Assembly (NCBI GenBank): GCA_964030475.1
Contig: CAXIPT010000009.1
Span: 3,893,767-3,957,766, forward strand
From: Tethya wilhelma
Lineage: Eukaryota > Porifera > Demospongiae > Tethyida > Tethyidae
DNA: 64,000 nucleotides
Direction: 5' to 3'
Under the pieces are notes generated by a model. It was not told where the DNA came from and made no database searches. It saw only the letters and a list, made by a program, of their open reading frames with translations. The number at the start of each line of letters is the position of its first letter. The first letter of the stretch is position 1. Below are positions 45,489 to 57,720 of this stretch, piece after piece. A program made the translations under genes and the position numbers.

Positions 45489-46300
45489 GTAAGTGCCTGG
45501 CTGCATTAGCGGAATGTTGTTTGTTTTACCATAAATCACGAAATATACTTTACTGGTACAGTCCATTGAATGCAACATTAGCAATATTATAATCATTTTA
45601 ATTACTTCAGTAGCCTAAGTTTTCTAGTACCTGTTTTGACTCTGCATTCAAACTGCAGTGAAATACATTGCATGGCACTGACAAAATTAATAGTTGTGAC
45701 AGTCGTACCTTTATACAGCCATGCAGCTTCAGTCTTCATTCCAATGTTTAGTCTGCATGACTTATCCATTAGCTGATTCAGTGGAGGGATATCGCACTCC
45801 CCCCCCCGTATGTAACTGTATATTGGAAATTTGTACTCATGCATGTTATGTACAATTGCACTAAGCTTATAGCTTATAGTTTACAAAAGGTGTTTTAGCA
45901 CCATTCACACACACAGGTTTTAAGTAAGACTGTTTCAGATGCCCTTGCTTACTTTGGAGACCCATCAAGAAAGGAGACGCAAAAGTGTGTATCAGAGTTT
46001 TCCCCAGAAAATTTGAGTTGAGCATAATTGACTGTTTTAGCTATCCTCCAAGAGCTTGCAATGCTGTTTTTATAATACAACTTTGTAGACTTGATAGATG
46101 TACAAACTCCTGCAAGCTACTGTAGCTTGTTTTCACACTCTTATAAGGCTCAATTTGTCTCAACCACAACCTAAGTGGGCAAAATCTCAAAGTGGTGTGG
46201 CCATGTAGAAGCTAACCACTAGTTTATGTAGCATGGCGCTGCGCCAATCAACTGCACATTGGGGAAACCCAGATATTTAAGCAATCAAACATCAATACAT
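45489..46300. other. Boundary between the giant gene and the transposon-rich region
   Basis: About 800 bp without a firm gene. It should hold the next exon of the giant gene if the gene is intact. A phase-compatible segment with a good acceptor (actgtttcag, ending 45938) reads ALAYFGDPSRKETQKCVSEF and stops soon after, but it lacks the expected Cys and family resemblance. A C-rich run sits near 45800. Confidence 0.4.
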
Positions 46301-46312
46301 CAGGTCGCATAA

Positions 46313-46900
46313 ATGTCCGACGCTTTAATCAATGGGAACACAATGGAAAGCCAGATCTTAAACTATATGACAGTCCTGATGACGAGAGGTTTGAGGTTAG
46401 GAAAGAGTCTAATTTTGTATATTGCATGTAGACATGACATATTCCTCTACAGTGGTTGGAGAAAGACTTTTTGGGGATACTTGAGGGATTGGAAGAATAA
46501 AGCTGAAAGCCATAAAGACCTCAAGCCTAATGAAAGGAGAAAGATGCAAGAAACTATGGAAGGGCTTGAAGTTACAGGTACAATATCCATAGAACATGTT
46601 GACATGCAGTGACACTATAAGATTAATGTATTTCAGTGCGATCGTTTGTAGAAATGACCAAGTATCTACTGTCTCAAGGTGGAGAGTTACCTTCCTCAGT
46701 GAAAGAATATCACAGGACCCGGTAAATTATTTTAGCTAACAAGCCAGAGGAGGAACAAATGAGAACCTGATGATTGTACAATGTCAAAGTATGGCAACAG
46801 ACCCTGTTCATGGAACAGAAAACAACGGCTTTGTGATGATGAACAACTGAAGATTGACAATATCCCATTACCTTAGCATAAGCAATCAAAGAAGTGATTT
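46313..46900 (+). pseudogene. P-element/THAP9-like transposase remnant
   Basis: Segments read FWGYLRDWKNKAE, NERRKMQETMEGLEVT and, after a frameshift or intron, RSFVEMTKYLLSQGGELPSS, then IVQCQSMATDPVHGTENNG. These resemble the C-terminal part of P-element-type transposases (a YL..W segment, a T.EGL.iT motif, a KYLL.G motif, then a late ..GN segment). Frameshifts and stops show it is dead. The family call rests on motif memory only. Confidence 0.5.
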
Positions 46901-47029
46901 TTTATAATTGTAAACGTAACATTAAAGATGAGATGAGATACATAGTATGTTTAGTATATGTTCTGTTGTATAATAATTGTAAAAATTTGGTTTATTATGA
47001 AGAGCTACCAGCTGACCTTGTATTCTTCC

Positions 47030-47916
47030 ATCCAAGATGTTTTAAGGGAAAAGCCATTGATGTTATACTCATAGTTTTACAACGTCTACTAAAAGTGTTT
47101 CCCCCATCTTCAGGACTATTAATAACTTGACTTCTCAACGTCCAATGAAATTGAACCTCTTCGTCCTTTACAACTGTGTTGATGACATTTTTTATGAAAG
47201 TTTCTTTATCAAAAGGACTGATGACATGTTCAGGTAAAAGATGTTTCTCAACAGCAACAAAGAAGGTAAAAGTGGAATCATTAAGAGGAAAGAGACCTCC
47301 CCTGTTTACTTGATCAATCCATGCATTTATGGGTATATATACTGAAGGACATCACTACCTTCTCTTTCTACAGCCATGTCCCCTAAACACTGAACTTATC
47401 GAGAATAAACTTTTCCATCCTTGCTCTCATACTTTTGGAGAATTGTCCTTGCAACATAGCCACCAACATAATGTAAAGCATTAATTGGCCTCATCACTTG
47501 TCAGTTCTGTAACTGGAGCACTATGTACACTTTGTTCAGACTGAGAACTGAAGCAATCTTTTACTAACAAGCCAAATAATCTGGTATATATAGATTGCAT
47601 AAGTAATGAATCATCCTCTTAAGTTTTTCAGGTGTAATTGTTTTGTAAGATTACCCCATAGTATATGTAGCTTGCTTTTCTTATCAACTCTCAACTGATG
47701 GAATTCAGTCTACAATGACTGTCTTTTTGAGGAATTAAGCTTGTATCTCTTAGCAGAACGATCAATCATGGTGCCTTCTACTTTTTGTGAAATTTCCATC
47801 AATTCAAGGCATCTCTGCTGCATCAAAGAACTGGAACAGTCTTCAAGCAGTGTCATGGGTATGCTATAAAGTAAGTCTTGGATTGCAGAGTGGACTTGAC
47901 AATTCTCTGCTTCCAT
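47030..47916 (-). pseudogene. Degenerate transposon-encoded ORF, minus strand
   Basis: On the minus strand the 68-codon ORF at 47916-47710 is followed by text in shifting frames, including ALHYVGGYVARTILQKYES near 47490-47440, then TGEVSFLL and VINSPEDGGNTFSRRC further down. An ALHYVGGYV motif with downstream acidic sequence is typical of transposon proteins I have seen in marine invertebrates. It may be the opposite-strand partner of the P-like remnant or a separate element. Many stops. Confidence 0.45.
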
Positions 47917-48094
47917 CCAGTGATGCTGTAATAATGCATTTAATAATGTTCATATGTAATTGTATGTAACTCATAATGACGTAAGCAAATTAAAAACGGA
48001 TAATTGCTCAGTTGACTGCCATTTCTAATCCCTCTTCCCCACTTTTATCTATGGTATCAGCAAGCCTATTCACGTGCTCAGTAGGGTAGTGAAC

Positions 48095-49239
48095 AGGCCA
48101 AGGCCAAAGCCATGGGCAGGTCAGTTCTGGCATATCAGTTTGCTTCTGGACTTATCCCAGAGATTAAAGTTAAAGTAGCTGGTACAGAGGGAGATTTGGA
48201 CCTTCTGATGATGAAGGCTCATTTTGAAGAAGCTAAGTTAAACGAGTTTAACACCCAGAAGGCTTCTAACACTACAGATACACACCCAAGCCTGTGACCA
48301 CCACTTCTAATGTGGGACCTGCTGGTGCTAAGGGAAGCCCAACACAAGCGTCATCGATCCACCTTTAAGGCTGACCAAGTCAAGTGTCATCGGTGTGGTG
48401 CCCTCGGGCATTAATTTTCAACATAACTATCCGTATTCTATTCCAAAAGGTGATGAAGCTATACTATACTATTTTTCCTGCACTCCAGCCCATACCACTG
48501 TCTACAATCTCTGTTAATGGTGTACCCACTCAGCACTGATTGATACTGGATCACCTACTACGATCATGTCGTTTTCATTTGCTGCACTGGTTTTGAAGCA
48601 GGAACAAACATGTGGAGACTTGGATAACTGAATCCCTCAGGAAATGCATTTTCTATCATTTGAACGCAGTGAATTAGATTGAAAATAGCTATGCGCATGT
48701 GTGTCATGCTGTGTGTTGCTGCAATCTGATTGGCTGCAGTTTGGGTATTTAACGGGTAAATAGTTGCTCCAGTGGCACTCTCGGCAACTACGGCGACGGA
48801 CAGGCAGTCCTAGTAAATTTTCTACCTTTAATGCGGAGGTATCATAATATTATGTGATATTATATAGGTATATGGGATGTGATGATGTGTCATATGTGAT
48901 TGTTGGTATGTTGTTTACATACTTCTCTTTAATTATGGTGATGTGTCTGTGTATATCCCACACTGCTTTGAGTTAGCTCAGGCGACTCTGTGAAGGCCTT
49001 AGAAGAGGCTTGTCAACAGCAGCTCTTCAATCTGTAGATGAACAATAATAATATTTATTTTTCATGTGCGTGTCTTACTCTTATGCTGTTTTGGGAGGCA
49101 TGTATTTTTCTGTTGGTTTTCCTTCCTAAATGGTTTTTGGAGAGGTTTTTCCCTGAGTATGCTGGCCACATACTCTTAGAGACTCAAGTTATCGTTCTGT
49201 TTGGCCCCTCCCACTTATTATTTGTGGATGATTGCTGTA

Positions 49240-49272
<33 letters not shown>

Positions 49273-49620
49273 ATGCTTGTTTTTACTGCTCTTTTCTTGT
49301 CCCCGCCCTCTGTTGCTACAATACCCAGTTTGACCGTGAATTGATGTGATTGCATGTTGGGCACATGCATCTAGCATGCATGACGCATGGGGTTAAGATG
49401 AGAGGTTCCAGTCATCATCAGTTGCCCTTAAAGAGCTATGAAAGTGAAAATTTGAACCTGGTTGGACAGTTGCAAGTGTGTTCATAAACTGACAGCCATG
49501 CTGTACAAGCTATTGCCCATGTTCAAAAAGATGCTCCTGTAGAACTGCTGCTTGGCACTGATTTGTTGACACCTCTGGGATTTGATCTCATACTGAGAGG
49601 TACGTACTGACCAAAACCTC
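48095..49620 (+). pseudogene. LTR-retrotransposon gag-protease fragment
   Basis: The frame from 48112 reads VLAYQFASGLIPEIKVKV (Gag-like). It is followed by VKCHRCGALGH, a CCHC-type knuckle start near 48390. Near 48510-48570, PTVSINGVPT and LIDTGSPTTIMS give a retropepsin-like DTGSP motif with a frameshift. At about 49520-49600, APVELLLGTDLLTPLGFDL matches the LLGTDxxxxLGF segment after the protease of Ty3-like Pol. The stretch between (48600-49380) looks like an insertion with a (TG)n tract. The copy is dead. Confidence 0.65.
49244..49272. repeat. (TG)n microsatellite
   Basis: A pure TG run inside the small ORF at 49038-49349; that ORF is not supported as a gene. Confidence 0.93.
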
Positions 49621-50559
49621 ACTGTTTAGGTTATGACAACCGATGGGTAGAAGAAGGTCTGCACTATACGTGGAGCATCTTTTTAGGTGCATTAAGGACA
49701 GGGTCCAGCAATTTTGAGTGATATTTTATGCTAAACTAAGGCTCATTTAAAGTACTAATTTACACCAAACCTTTTCTGTAATGGAGGTACCCCCTACTAA
49801 GAACATGACATCATACTAGCCCCGCCCCAACACCATATTTACATGCAGAGATATGGCTTCATCTCTTCAGGTACCTCAAGCGGCAAAATTGAAATAGGCT
49901 ATAGATAAAACTCCTTGCTAAGCTTACTTCAACTTGCTCAGTATAGTTTATAGGTTCTAAACAAACACCAAACTTATATTTAAGGCTGCTGAACTCACCA
50001 ACAGTGACCAACCATATTTAGAATGAACATCTTAAAATGTGAGGCTTAAACCTGTCAATTGAGCACATCATGAGAATCTGATACCAGAGTAATGTAATTA
50101 ACACCTAGCCAGTTGCATATACTAACATGTCATTTGGCTTATTAATTGTGCTCGACAATTCTGCTTGCCATACTACTTAGATAAAATACCATGACATTGT
50201 AAGAACAACACAAAGCAGGAAAGGGAAGGATGGTTGATCAGTGAGACATGAAATAGCCCACTATGAAACTGACTTGAAAGCATTGACTTGAAAAGCAATT
50301 CATCACTGATAAAATAGCAGAAATGTTTGCATAAAGTTTTTGAGGCTGCCAGTTGCACACCCATAGCAAAAAATTTACTCTGATGGAGGTCAAAGCTCTA
50401 GTTCCACAGGCAAATTTAAACTCCAACGATGTTTAAAAAGGTAGAGGAAAAATATTGCATCTGTGTGTCTTGTTAAACATTAATTTTGTCATGCTTTACT
50501 ATTTTTGTGCGTTTATATGTCCTGTAAATAAAAGATCAGTGTAATTATCATGCTATAAA

Positions 50560-51560
50560 TTATCGTATCTTGTGATCTTGAGTCTACCTCGTGTAACTGT
50601 GTTCTTCTTTTGGTTGATAATAAATAATTTGTTGTCTACCTTGATCATCGGCGGTGATCGAAACCTGATTATAGCCAGTTAAAACATCTACTGGCAAGCT
50701 TTATAAGCTACCCTTCTGCCCTAGTTAACCACCAGGAGTCACAATTGGTGACCCTGCCAGGACCAATAGCGACCGTGTCCGTGATTGTCGAGGACAAGAC
50801 AAACTGAACTACGTGAACACTCAATCGAGGTTGCATTCTGGAAAGAGCAGAGTCAGGAATGGGAGATGAGTATAAACTCAGTATCTACTGCCCAGACTCA
50901 GAGTCAGGAGCAAACCATGCAGACTTTGAGAGCTGAGCTGGAGTGCCTTCATTCCAATTTACGGGACAAGGACAACGAGTTGTGCAGGTGTGCAGGCTGA
51001 AGAAAGTGACTACCAGTGCACAGACCGAACTGGCTAAGTCTTAGAAGGTTGGCTACTGAGAGACTTAAAGAGGTGGGAAAGTTTCAGAGGACTCAAGTTG
51101 AGTTCATCATAGCTCAAGAGACATCAGCACTGAGAGTAGGAGCAAAGTGAGATAAGAGGTGATTCCAAGCAAGGTTTTCTGCTTTAGGCCCAGCAGAACA
51201 GCTCGACCATTTCAATTTACATCTGGATAAGATGGCACTGGAAGTCTTCAGGATGCTCCCCGGTGATGAGAAGAACAGCATTGATTGATAGGTTTATTCA
51301 ACCCCTCAAGAAGAGATTCCAAACTGGTGGTAAAGAAGAGCTTCGTGGCCTGGAGTTCCACCATCTTGCAATTGCACAAGGAGATGATAGTATCGAGCAA
51401 CTTGGCCTAAGTATCCAGCAGTTAGTTCGAAAGGCATTTCCTTGATCACAGGTAAGGATTTAATCGCCTACTTAAGGATCGGTTCTACCAAGCACTGCTT
51501 GTGTGATTACCAGTGAAAGCTAGGCCCACCCAAAGCTGACAAGAGTTTCCATGACTAGTA
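50560..51560 (+). pseudogene. LTR 3' part, primer-binding-like leader and gag-like remnant
   Basis: A polyadenylation signal (AATAAA near 50622) is followed by a segment ending GAGTCACA and then ATTGGTGACCCTGCC at about 50745-50757. That resembles the end of an LTR followed by the TTGGTGACCC leader of Ty3/BEL-type elements. Downstream, broken frames include EHSIEVAFWKEQSQEWEMS, LRAELECLHSNLRDKDNEL (coiled coil) and RFIQPLKKRFQTGGKEELRG, a gag-like layout. Stops separate the pieces. The 5' limit of the LTR was not found. Confidence 0.5.
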
Positions 51561-52749
51561 TACCCGTGCAAGAATGCTTGAGGGGTACGAGAAGCAGCAG
51601 CCGAGTCACAACATGGTGATCATTGTAAGAAGCAGAATTCTACAAACAAGAAGGTTAACAAACCTGTTATCACTAGTCGTGAGTGTCCTACTGAATGTGA
51701 TCAACTCTTTATGGATTGCTCACTTCTTTTATCTCCATATCCCGGCAAGACTCTGCAGAGTGAAGAAGACCCTTCCCTAGTTATCCTCTAACATTTTAAA
51801 ACTGTTCCATAAACTTTATATTGCCTTCACTAAGCTTAAACCTAACAAGTCTGTTACCAACACACTCAAATTCAAGTCCCTTTGCATCAGGTATGTGGGG
51901 ACAGTTAGTAGAGCCTTCCACTCCAAACTATCTACGATGATTCATTCTCCAAAACAGTTTTGTGCTCTTTATCACTCTCTATCCCCCAACAGACAAAGAA
52001 TTACTGCTACACTCAACAATGGCAGTGACACAGCTGCATCGGCCACCAGCAAGACTAACCTCCTTGCCACCCAGTTTGCTGACACCTCCTCCCCTTCCAC
52101 TTGTTACAATGATTGTCCTATTAACTCATATGATTGTAAGGATAATTTGTCATCAGGCACTTGCTTCACTGATGAATTCTCTAAGATACTTGGCTCCCTG
52201 AAGATCAAGACCGCCTCTAGCTCTGATGGCCTATCTAGTCATATGCTTAGAAACACGGCCTGTGCCATCACTTCATCACTGACTAACCTTTTCAACCTAT
52301 CATATTTGCAGGTATATATGGTCCCAAGTGACTGGAAGCTGTCTTATATCAAACCTATCTTTAAGGGCAAGTGTGATCCTCGATGTGTGGGCAACTACAC
52401 GCCTATCTCCCTTCTATCTATCTATCCCATCGAAGATCCTGGAACGTAGTTCACAACCATCTTTTCAACTATCTACTCTCTAACTGTCTGCTCTCATTCC
52501 ACCAATTTGGCTTCTGTTCTGGCAGCTCCACTCAAAGAGGCCCTACTCACGACTGGTCCTCCTGAGGTTCTTCAGTGGCTGCAGTTTTCTTTGATTTATA
52601 AAAGGCCTTTGACAAGGTACCTTACTGCCAGTTACTATCTTCTCTCAACAGAATTGGTGTTGTTACTGGCCAACTTTTTAAAATCGTTTCACAGCTATCT
52701 CTCAAATAGGTCTCTTAGGGTCATCATTGATGGTCACTCCTCTGTTCAG

Positions 52750-53399
52750 GTACATTAAGGCACGGGACCCTCATTAAAATGAAAAAATATGCGTATTGCC
52801 TGTAACTCTCTTACCAACAGTGCTGTTGTCGTGGAAACATGTGTACAAAGTCTTTGCATGATCCTTAACATACCTGCACCAACATCTTGGTCATGTGACT
52901 TACCACTTGTTAAATATTTTGAATTAAAGAATAATTAATTAGGCGGAGCTGAAGATCTGTTTCCATGGCAACCAAACTTTTATGTGAGAATCGACTTACC
53001 ATGTACTTAATAAAATTTACCACTCCGTCTTGATTACTTGTTGCCATGGTGAGATATTGGCTGAAACATAGTGACGAGAGGTGTGCTTTCGTATCTCACC
53101 ATGGCAACAAGTAATCAAGACGGAGTGGTAAATTTTATTAAGTACATGGTAAGTCGATTCTCACATAAAAGTTTGGTTGCCATGGAAACAGGTCTTTAGC
53201 TCCGCCTAATTAATTATTTATTAATTCAAAATATTTAAAGAGTGGTAAGTCACATCACCAAGATGTTGGTGCAGGTATGTTAAGCATCGTGCAAAGTCTT
53301 TGTACGCATGTTTCCACGACAACAGCAATGTTGGTAAGAGAGTTACAGGCAATATGCATATTTTTTTCATTTTAATGAGGGACCCATGCCTTAATGTAC
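52750..53399. mobile_element. Palindromic MITE, copy 2 (650 bp), inserted into LINE RT
   Basis: The same palindrome as at 27035-27698, with ends GTACATTAAGGCACGGG and the complement ending TTAATGTAC. Removing it rejoins TCTGTTCAG and GTACCCGTGTCTCAG of the LINE, leaving one GTAC, which defines the boundaries and supports a TA or GTAC duplication. Confidence 0.92.
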
Positions 53400-53772
53400 C
53401 CGTGTCTCAGGCTGCTACCTTATAGGGATAGGACCATTTACCTGAACCCACTTACTATGGTCCCATTGTCTCAGAGCACCTCGTTGATCCTGTATGCAGA
53501 TGACATCGTCCTCTATAGGCCCATCTCCTCCCCAATTGACATTGATACTCTTCAAGGCGATGTTAACTTGATTGTTGACTGGATCACCAATTCTGGTCTG
53601 TCACTGAATGCTAACAAATCCAAAGCTCCTCCTCCTCTCCAGCAAGCTGCTGTTCTTGTCAGTGTTGACTGCCCATTGTCGACTCAGTCTGCTACCTTGG
53701 TGTCACTATCACTAGTGGCCTCAAGTGGTCTGCTCATGTCTCAAACACCTGTTCTAAAGCCAGGCAACAACT

Positions 53773-53968
53773 AGGAATCACCTTTCATAAAGCTAACTCT
53801 AGGACTCTTGCACATCTATACTGCTGCCTCATCCTGCCTACCCTTGACTATTGTAGCTGTGTCTGGGATCCGAGCCCAAAGGAATCACCTTTCATAAAGC
53901 TAACTCTAGGACTCTTACACATCTATACAGCTGCCTCATCCTGCCTACAGTTGACTATTGTAGCTGCA
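53773..53968. repeat. Tandem duplication of a LINE segment (about 105 bp)
   Basis: GGAATCACCTTTCATAAAGC ... CATCCTGCCTAC ... GACTATTGTAGCTG is present twice in a row at the 3' end of the LINE fragment, with few differences. Confidence 0.88.
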
Positions 53969-54504
53969 TGTAATTATGGTCAGCATTTACCCACATGTGA
54001 GTACTTTCATGGTGTCAATTACACATCATATCCTAAAATGCCTTGATAAGGCTATCTGTTTGCTCTCATGTAATCATGCCTCTAGATGTTTGCTCATAGA
54101 AGTATCTTCAGCTTTCATGTTTTTGATACCAGATTCCTGTAATAATTTTGGAAAGGTACTTTGACCACCCTGGAGGACAGCTTCTTAATCAGTGCCAATG
54201 TTGGGTATTTGTGGCACTCATAGTAACCATGAATAACATACTCATCTAATGGCATTTTTACATTAAGTCATCACAAAGTCATCATGTTCAATGGTTGGTA
54301 GCTTACTTCTTATTATGTGAACTACTTTTAAGACTTGAGCATTAAAAGAAGTAGTCGTGTGTGCCCAAATTGAGATGTGCCTTGTTCCTACACCTTTTAC
54401 TACACTGACTATTCCTACACTACATTTTTTAATCATTCATTTTTTTCAAGACAAGAGAGTGGAGACTCTCAGGAATTCGTTAGTCCCGACAAAAAGCAAC
54501 ACTA

Positions 54505-54767
54505 GTACAAAAAACATTAGAAATGTAATGCAAACATAGGAATGGCCAAATCATAAAAAAAGTGAGTAAACAAGATAGGAATGGTTGTCAGACTGAGTGG
54601 AGGAGTTCATTTCACTTTGTTACCTATGTCCATATCCCTATTGAGCTCAATAACACAGGAATGAACTCCTCAGCTCAATCTGACAACCATTCCTATCTGT
54701 TTACTCACTTTTTTATGATTCGGCCATTCCTATGTTTACATTACATTTCTAATGTTTTTTGTACTTG
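54505..54767. mobile_element. Palindromic element (about 260 bp)
   Basis: AGTACAAAAAACATTAGAAA ... ACATAGGAATGGCC pairs with GGCCATTCCTATGT ... TTTCTAATGTTTTTTGTACT. Inner arms include GATAGGAATGGTTGTCAGAC. The small ORF at 54562-54858 is element sequence. The GGAATGG core relates it to the foldback family in the introns of the giant gene. Confidence 0.85.
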
Positions 54768-55039
54768 TTTGTTCTATTTTTTTCGAATAACTGTTTATAA
54801 TTATCAGTGGAATTTAGTCTTAAGCCTGAGCACTGAACTGATGCCAGTAACGTACTGAGTCATGCCTTTCAGACAGCTAAAGCTCTGAAATTCCAAGCTG
54901 AATGTGATATATATCAATTATATGTATATATGTCTTGTTAGCTAGATAACTTCCCTGCTGAAGAATTGAGCACAGAGAAGGACAGAAGGCACTGGACTGA
55001 TGTTTGCAATAAATTCCAATTAACGCACACTTGAATATG

Positions 55040-57720
55040 GAAAGGGTCGTTAGGCTAGCTAGCTTGCATGAGTTTAGAAATTAATGGCCGCCATAATTGA
55101 GAAGGCGCTTTTCGCCTTGTATCTAGCAACTCAATGAGAGACACAAAAAATCGATGGCAAAAGCAATTGAAGACAAAGAAACCAAGTTTGTTTCACGGTT
55201 CAAGAATCAGCTTCTAAAAGTAAATGGTCTTTGCGATATGGCGCCGTGACAAGATAGAAGAAGAAGAAGAATAAGAAGATGGAGAAAATTGAAGTGGCGT
55301 TAGAGACAGAACGTTATCCAACAAAATTTTAACCCTTTTCTGGCTCATTCCCAATTCTCCACGCGTTTTTCCGGTTTCTGCACTAATCTAAGAGGACTCC
55401 AGACAGTGAATTTGCAACTTGAAGCCAAACCACAATCCTGCACAGCAAAAGAGCTGTACAGTTTCTTTCCTTCAGGATTTTGCAATCCAGCATAGATGAT
55501 AAGCATGCCTATTAACCAGTGTTTGAACAGGTTCAAGCACAGAAAGTCAGAGAACAGCAGGATTCACATGGTAGAGCCAACTTACAAGCATCATTATAAC
55601 AGAATAGTGTTTATTAATTAGGTGATTATGATGATGAAAACACTTACATGTAGGTTATACCATGCAATTGAATTAATCATGTACATTACGTATACAACGA
55701 TGTGTATTGACATGGATTATTGCAAATCTATCAGCGAATTAAGATGTTTAATAGCTACAAATCTTCGATGAACTTCAGAATGTGTATCCAAATGGACAAG
55801 TTCTGCCACAGCCTGCATGATAGAATTATACACAATGATGTGAATTATGCTGGATCGCTTAAGCCTTAAATAATGTATACATACAAAATGATAATATTAT
55901 TAGACAAATGGGAATACGATGACATTGTACAACACTTAATGTATGAGTATTAATAATACTGTTTGTTTATGAGTATCGATGAAGTAAAACCGGACCATTA
56001 CCATTCATGTGGATATCACTGACTGATTTGTATAGTGTCCACAAGAAAGCACAGGGTTACACATTCGCATTTATACCTATGGACTCTCACCCTAAACTCA
56101 GGTAAAAAATAGCTATATAGCTCCAAATGCAAAGCAGGGCAAACTTCAGTAACCACTGAAAACAGCCGGCTCTCTCAATACAAACTGGTTGCCTGCCAGC
56201 TGTGTTAAACTCCACTCAACCCATCTACAAGAAGCACCCAGCAGTATGAGTCTTGTCAGTGGCGCCATGGCTCCAACAGTGTGATGTCACTGAAACGGAC
56301 TAGGATCCCACTGCCTGTCAGTTCTGTGCAAAATAGCAAGTATAATATTCTTACCAAGTTAAGTTTGTCATATTATTGTCATGTGAGTCACATTACTTGA
56401 CCAGGTTTCCCTGCTGCTGTGTCTTGGAGCTTGAAGTGAGCTGGATCATGAAAGTTCAAACTTTTATTACTTAAAAATGGATCACGTGACCTATGGATAA
56501 CGTTCTGTCTCTAATGGTTAGAGGTTTGGCATACTTCAGTTTGGTACTTTCGCGATGGTTTTATACCATATAATTGGGCTCATTAGAAAGAGAAAGAGCT
56601 AAATAATAGCTTTTAGTGCCAAGCACGCAGAGTTATTCGCGTAAATATTTGTATTGCACTAATGGGCCATCCGTGCCATTTCTATGTACCCAGTACTACC
56701 GTACTGGGAATACCACATTTATTCTAATGTCAATTTATTAATAAGACTGCCCAAAAACTAGGAAAGAGACATAGCTCTTACAACAAACCAGTGTCGAACA
56801 AGAGGTGTGATAGGACTATGATATGTACAGGAATGGCTTAACCGTAAAAAGAAAGCAAATAAGATGGAATGGCTGTTAGAATGAGTACTGTGGGCTGCAT
56901 GTTATACTCTTGTTTCCATGTTGAGTCCCTCATCTTGTCCACAGAGTGAATTCTGTATATACACATTCTAATAGCCCTTCCATCTTGTTTGCTTTCTTTT
57001 TACGATGTAACCACTTTCCGTGTCTTACTACATTTCCAAAGCTTTTTTTTACTTGTTCTTATTTTTGCATAATTCTATGAATCACATTTGAGTTTGTACG
57101 TTACTTATAATTTGTGTAGGCTGTGAAGTGAAATACACATCTTAGTCACTTGGAGGCATGTATGTAGTTCACGCTAACAACATAAGATTTTCTTATCTTA
57201 GAAAGTGTTTACTTTCTAAATACTAAAGAATAGTCTGAGATTTTAGGTACAGTTTCAGGCAACTTGCATTCTGATTCTAAATAACACACACTCTTTGTGT
57301 GGGAAAAGGCCAGGTCGTCAATTTTGTTTCCTGTGAAGATTATAAAGTATGCATGAGTATAGAAATTAATGGCAGCCATACGGAGAAGGTACTTTTCACC
57401 TCGTATCTAGCGACTCACTGAGAGACAACAAAAGTGACTAAAGACAACGAATTAGCCTCTGAAATTAAATAGTCTCTGAGAAAGTTTGAGCCAAGATAAA
57501 AGAATTGGAGAAAATTGGAGGTTATAGGCATATTGTATGGTTTTAGGGTTTTAGGGCATGTTTATTAGAATGAGAATAAGCTAAATAGTAACTTAAGTAG
57601 CCTTTTAGTGCCAAGCACTCAGTTTTTGCAGAGTTATTCACGTGAATATTTGTATTGTGCTTCCGTGCCATTCTTGAGTACTACCTTACTGGGAATTACA
57701 GACATGATATACTATAAATC
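55040..57720. repeat. Duplicated segment pair around a palindrome
   Basis: Two non-adjacent blocks recur. GCATGAGT(T/A)TAGAAATTAA plus TGGC(C/A)GCCATA is at about 55067 and 57351. The block with TTTTAGTGCCAAGCAC and TATTTGTATTG is at about 56610 and 57600. Between them (about 56826-57035) is a palindrome with GGAATGGC and AAAAAGAAAGCAAATAAGAT and its complement. This looks like two decayed copies of one repeat. No coding sequence was recognised apart from the small minus-strand exon at 55717-55812, which lies between the copies. Confidence 0.65.
55717..55812 (-). CDS. Terminal exon of a minus-strand gene (possibly the ankyrin gene)
   Basis: On the minus strand the acceptor ctatcatgcag is followed from 55812 by 31 codons and a TAA at 55719-55717. 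It reads AVAELVHLDTHSEVHRRFVA and then IKHLNSLIDLQ. Amphipathic helix spacing and a clean acceptor make it look genuine. It enters in phase 0, the same phase as the ankyrin exon 5.4 kb upstream. Intervening exons were not found, so the link is inference. The family is unrecognised. Confidence 0.45.
   Translation of the reverse strand, partial: AVAELVHLDTHSEVHRRFVAIKHLNSLIDLQ

Larger units (their letters stand above)
51790..53980 (+). pseudogene. LINE reverse transcriptase, split by a MITE
   Basis: Ordered RT motifs are visible across frames: the region before RT (LFHKLYIAFTKLKPN), ASSSDGLSSHMLRN, VPSDWKLSYIKPIFKGKCD, NYTPISLLSIY, FHQFGFCSGSST, FDKVP and SNRSLRVIIDGHSSVQ; then, after the MITE, LILYADDIVLYRPISSP and LSLNANKSKA, and finally YLGVTITSGLKWS and LDYCSCVWDP. 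YADD is the catalytic motif. Several frameshifts, stops and the insertion at 52750 make it non-functional. The order matches CR1/jockey-like LINEs. Confidence 0.8.

Noticed and set aside
45939..46022. Candidate last exon of the giant gene (ALAYFGDPSRKETQK...)
   Set aside because: Phase and acceptor fit, but the residue after the junction would be Tyr where the repeat pattern needs Cys, and the peptide resembles nothing in the gene. Kept only as a possibility.
49038..49349. 103-codon ORF with a hydrophobic stretch
   Set aside because: Contains a (TG)n run giving CVCVCVC, lies inside a retrotransposon fragment, and has no family resemblance.
56120..56340. Minus-strand frame beginning MAPLTRLILLGAS
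   Set aside because: About 40 codons without a domain, inside a repeat-rich block; no acceptor or donor that fits a gene.
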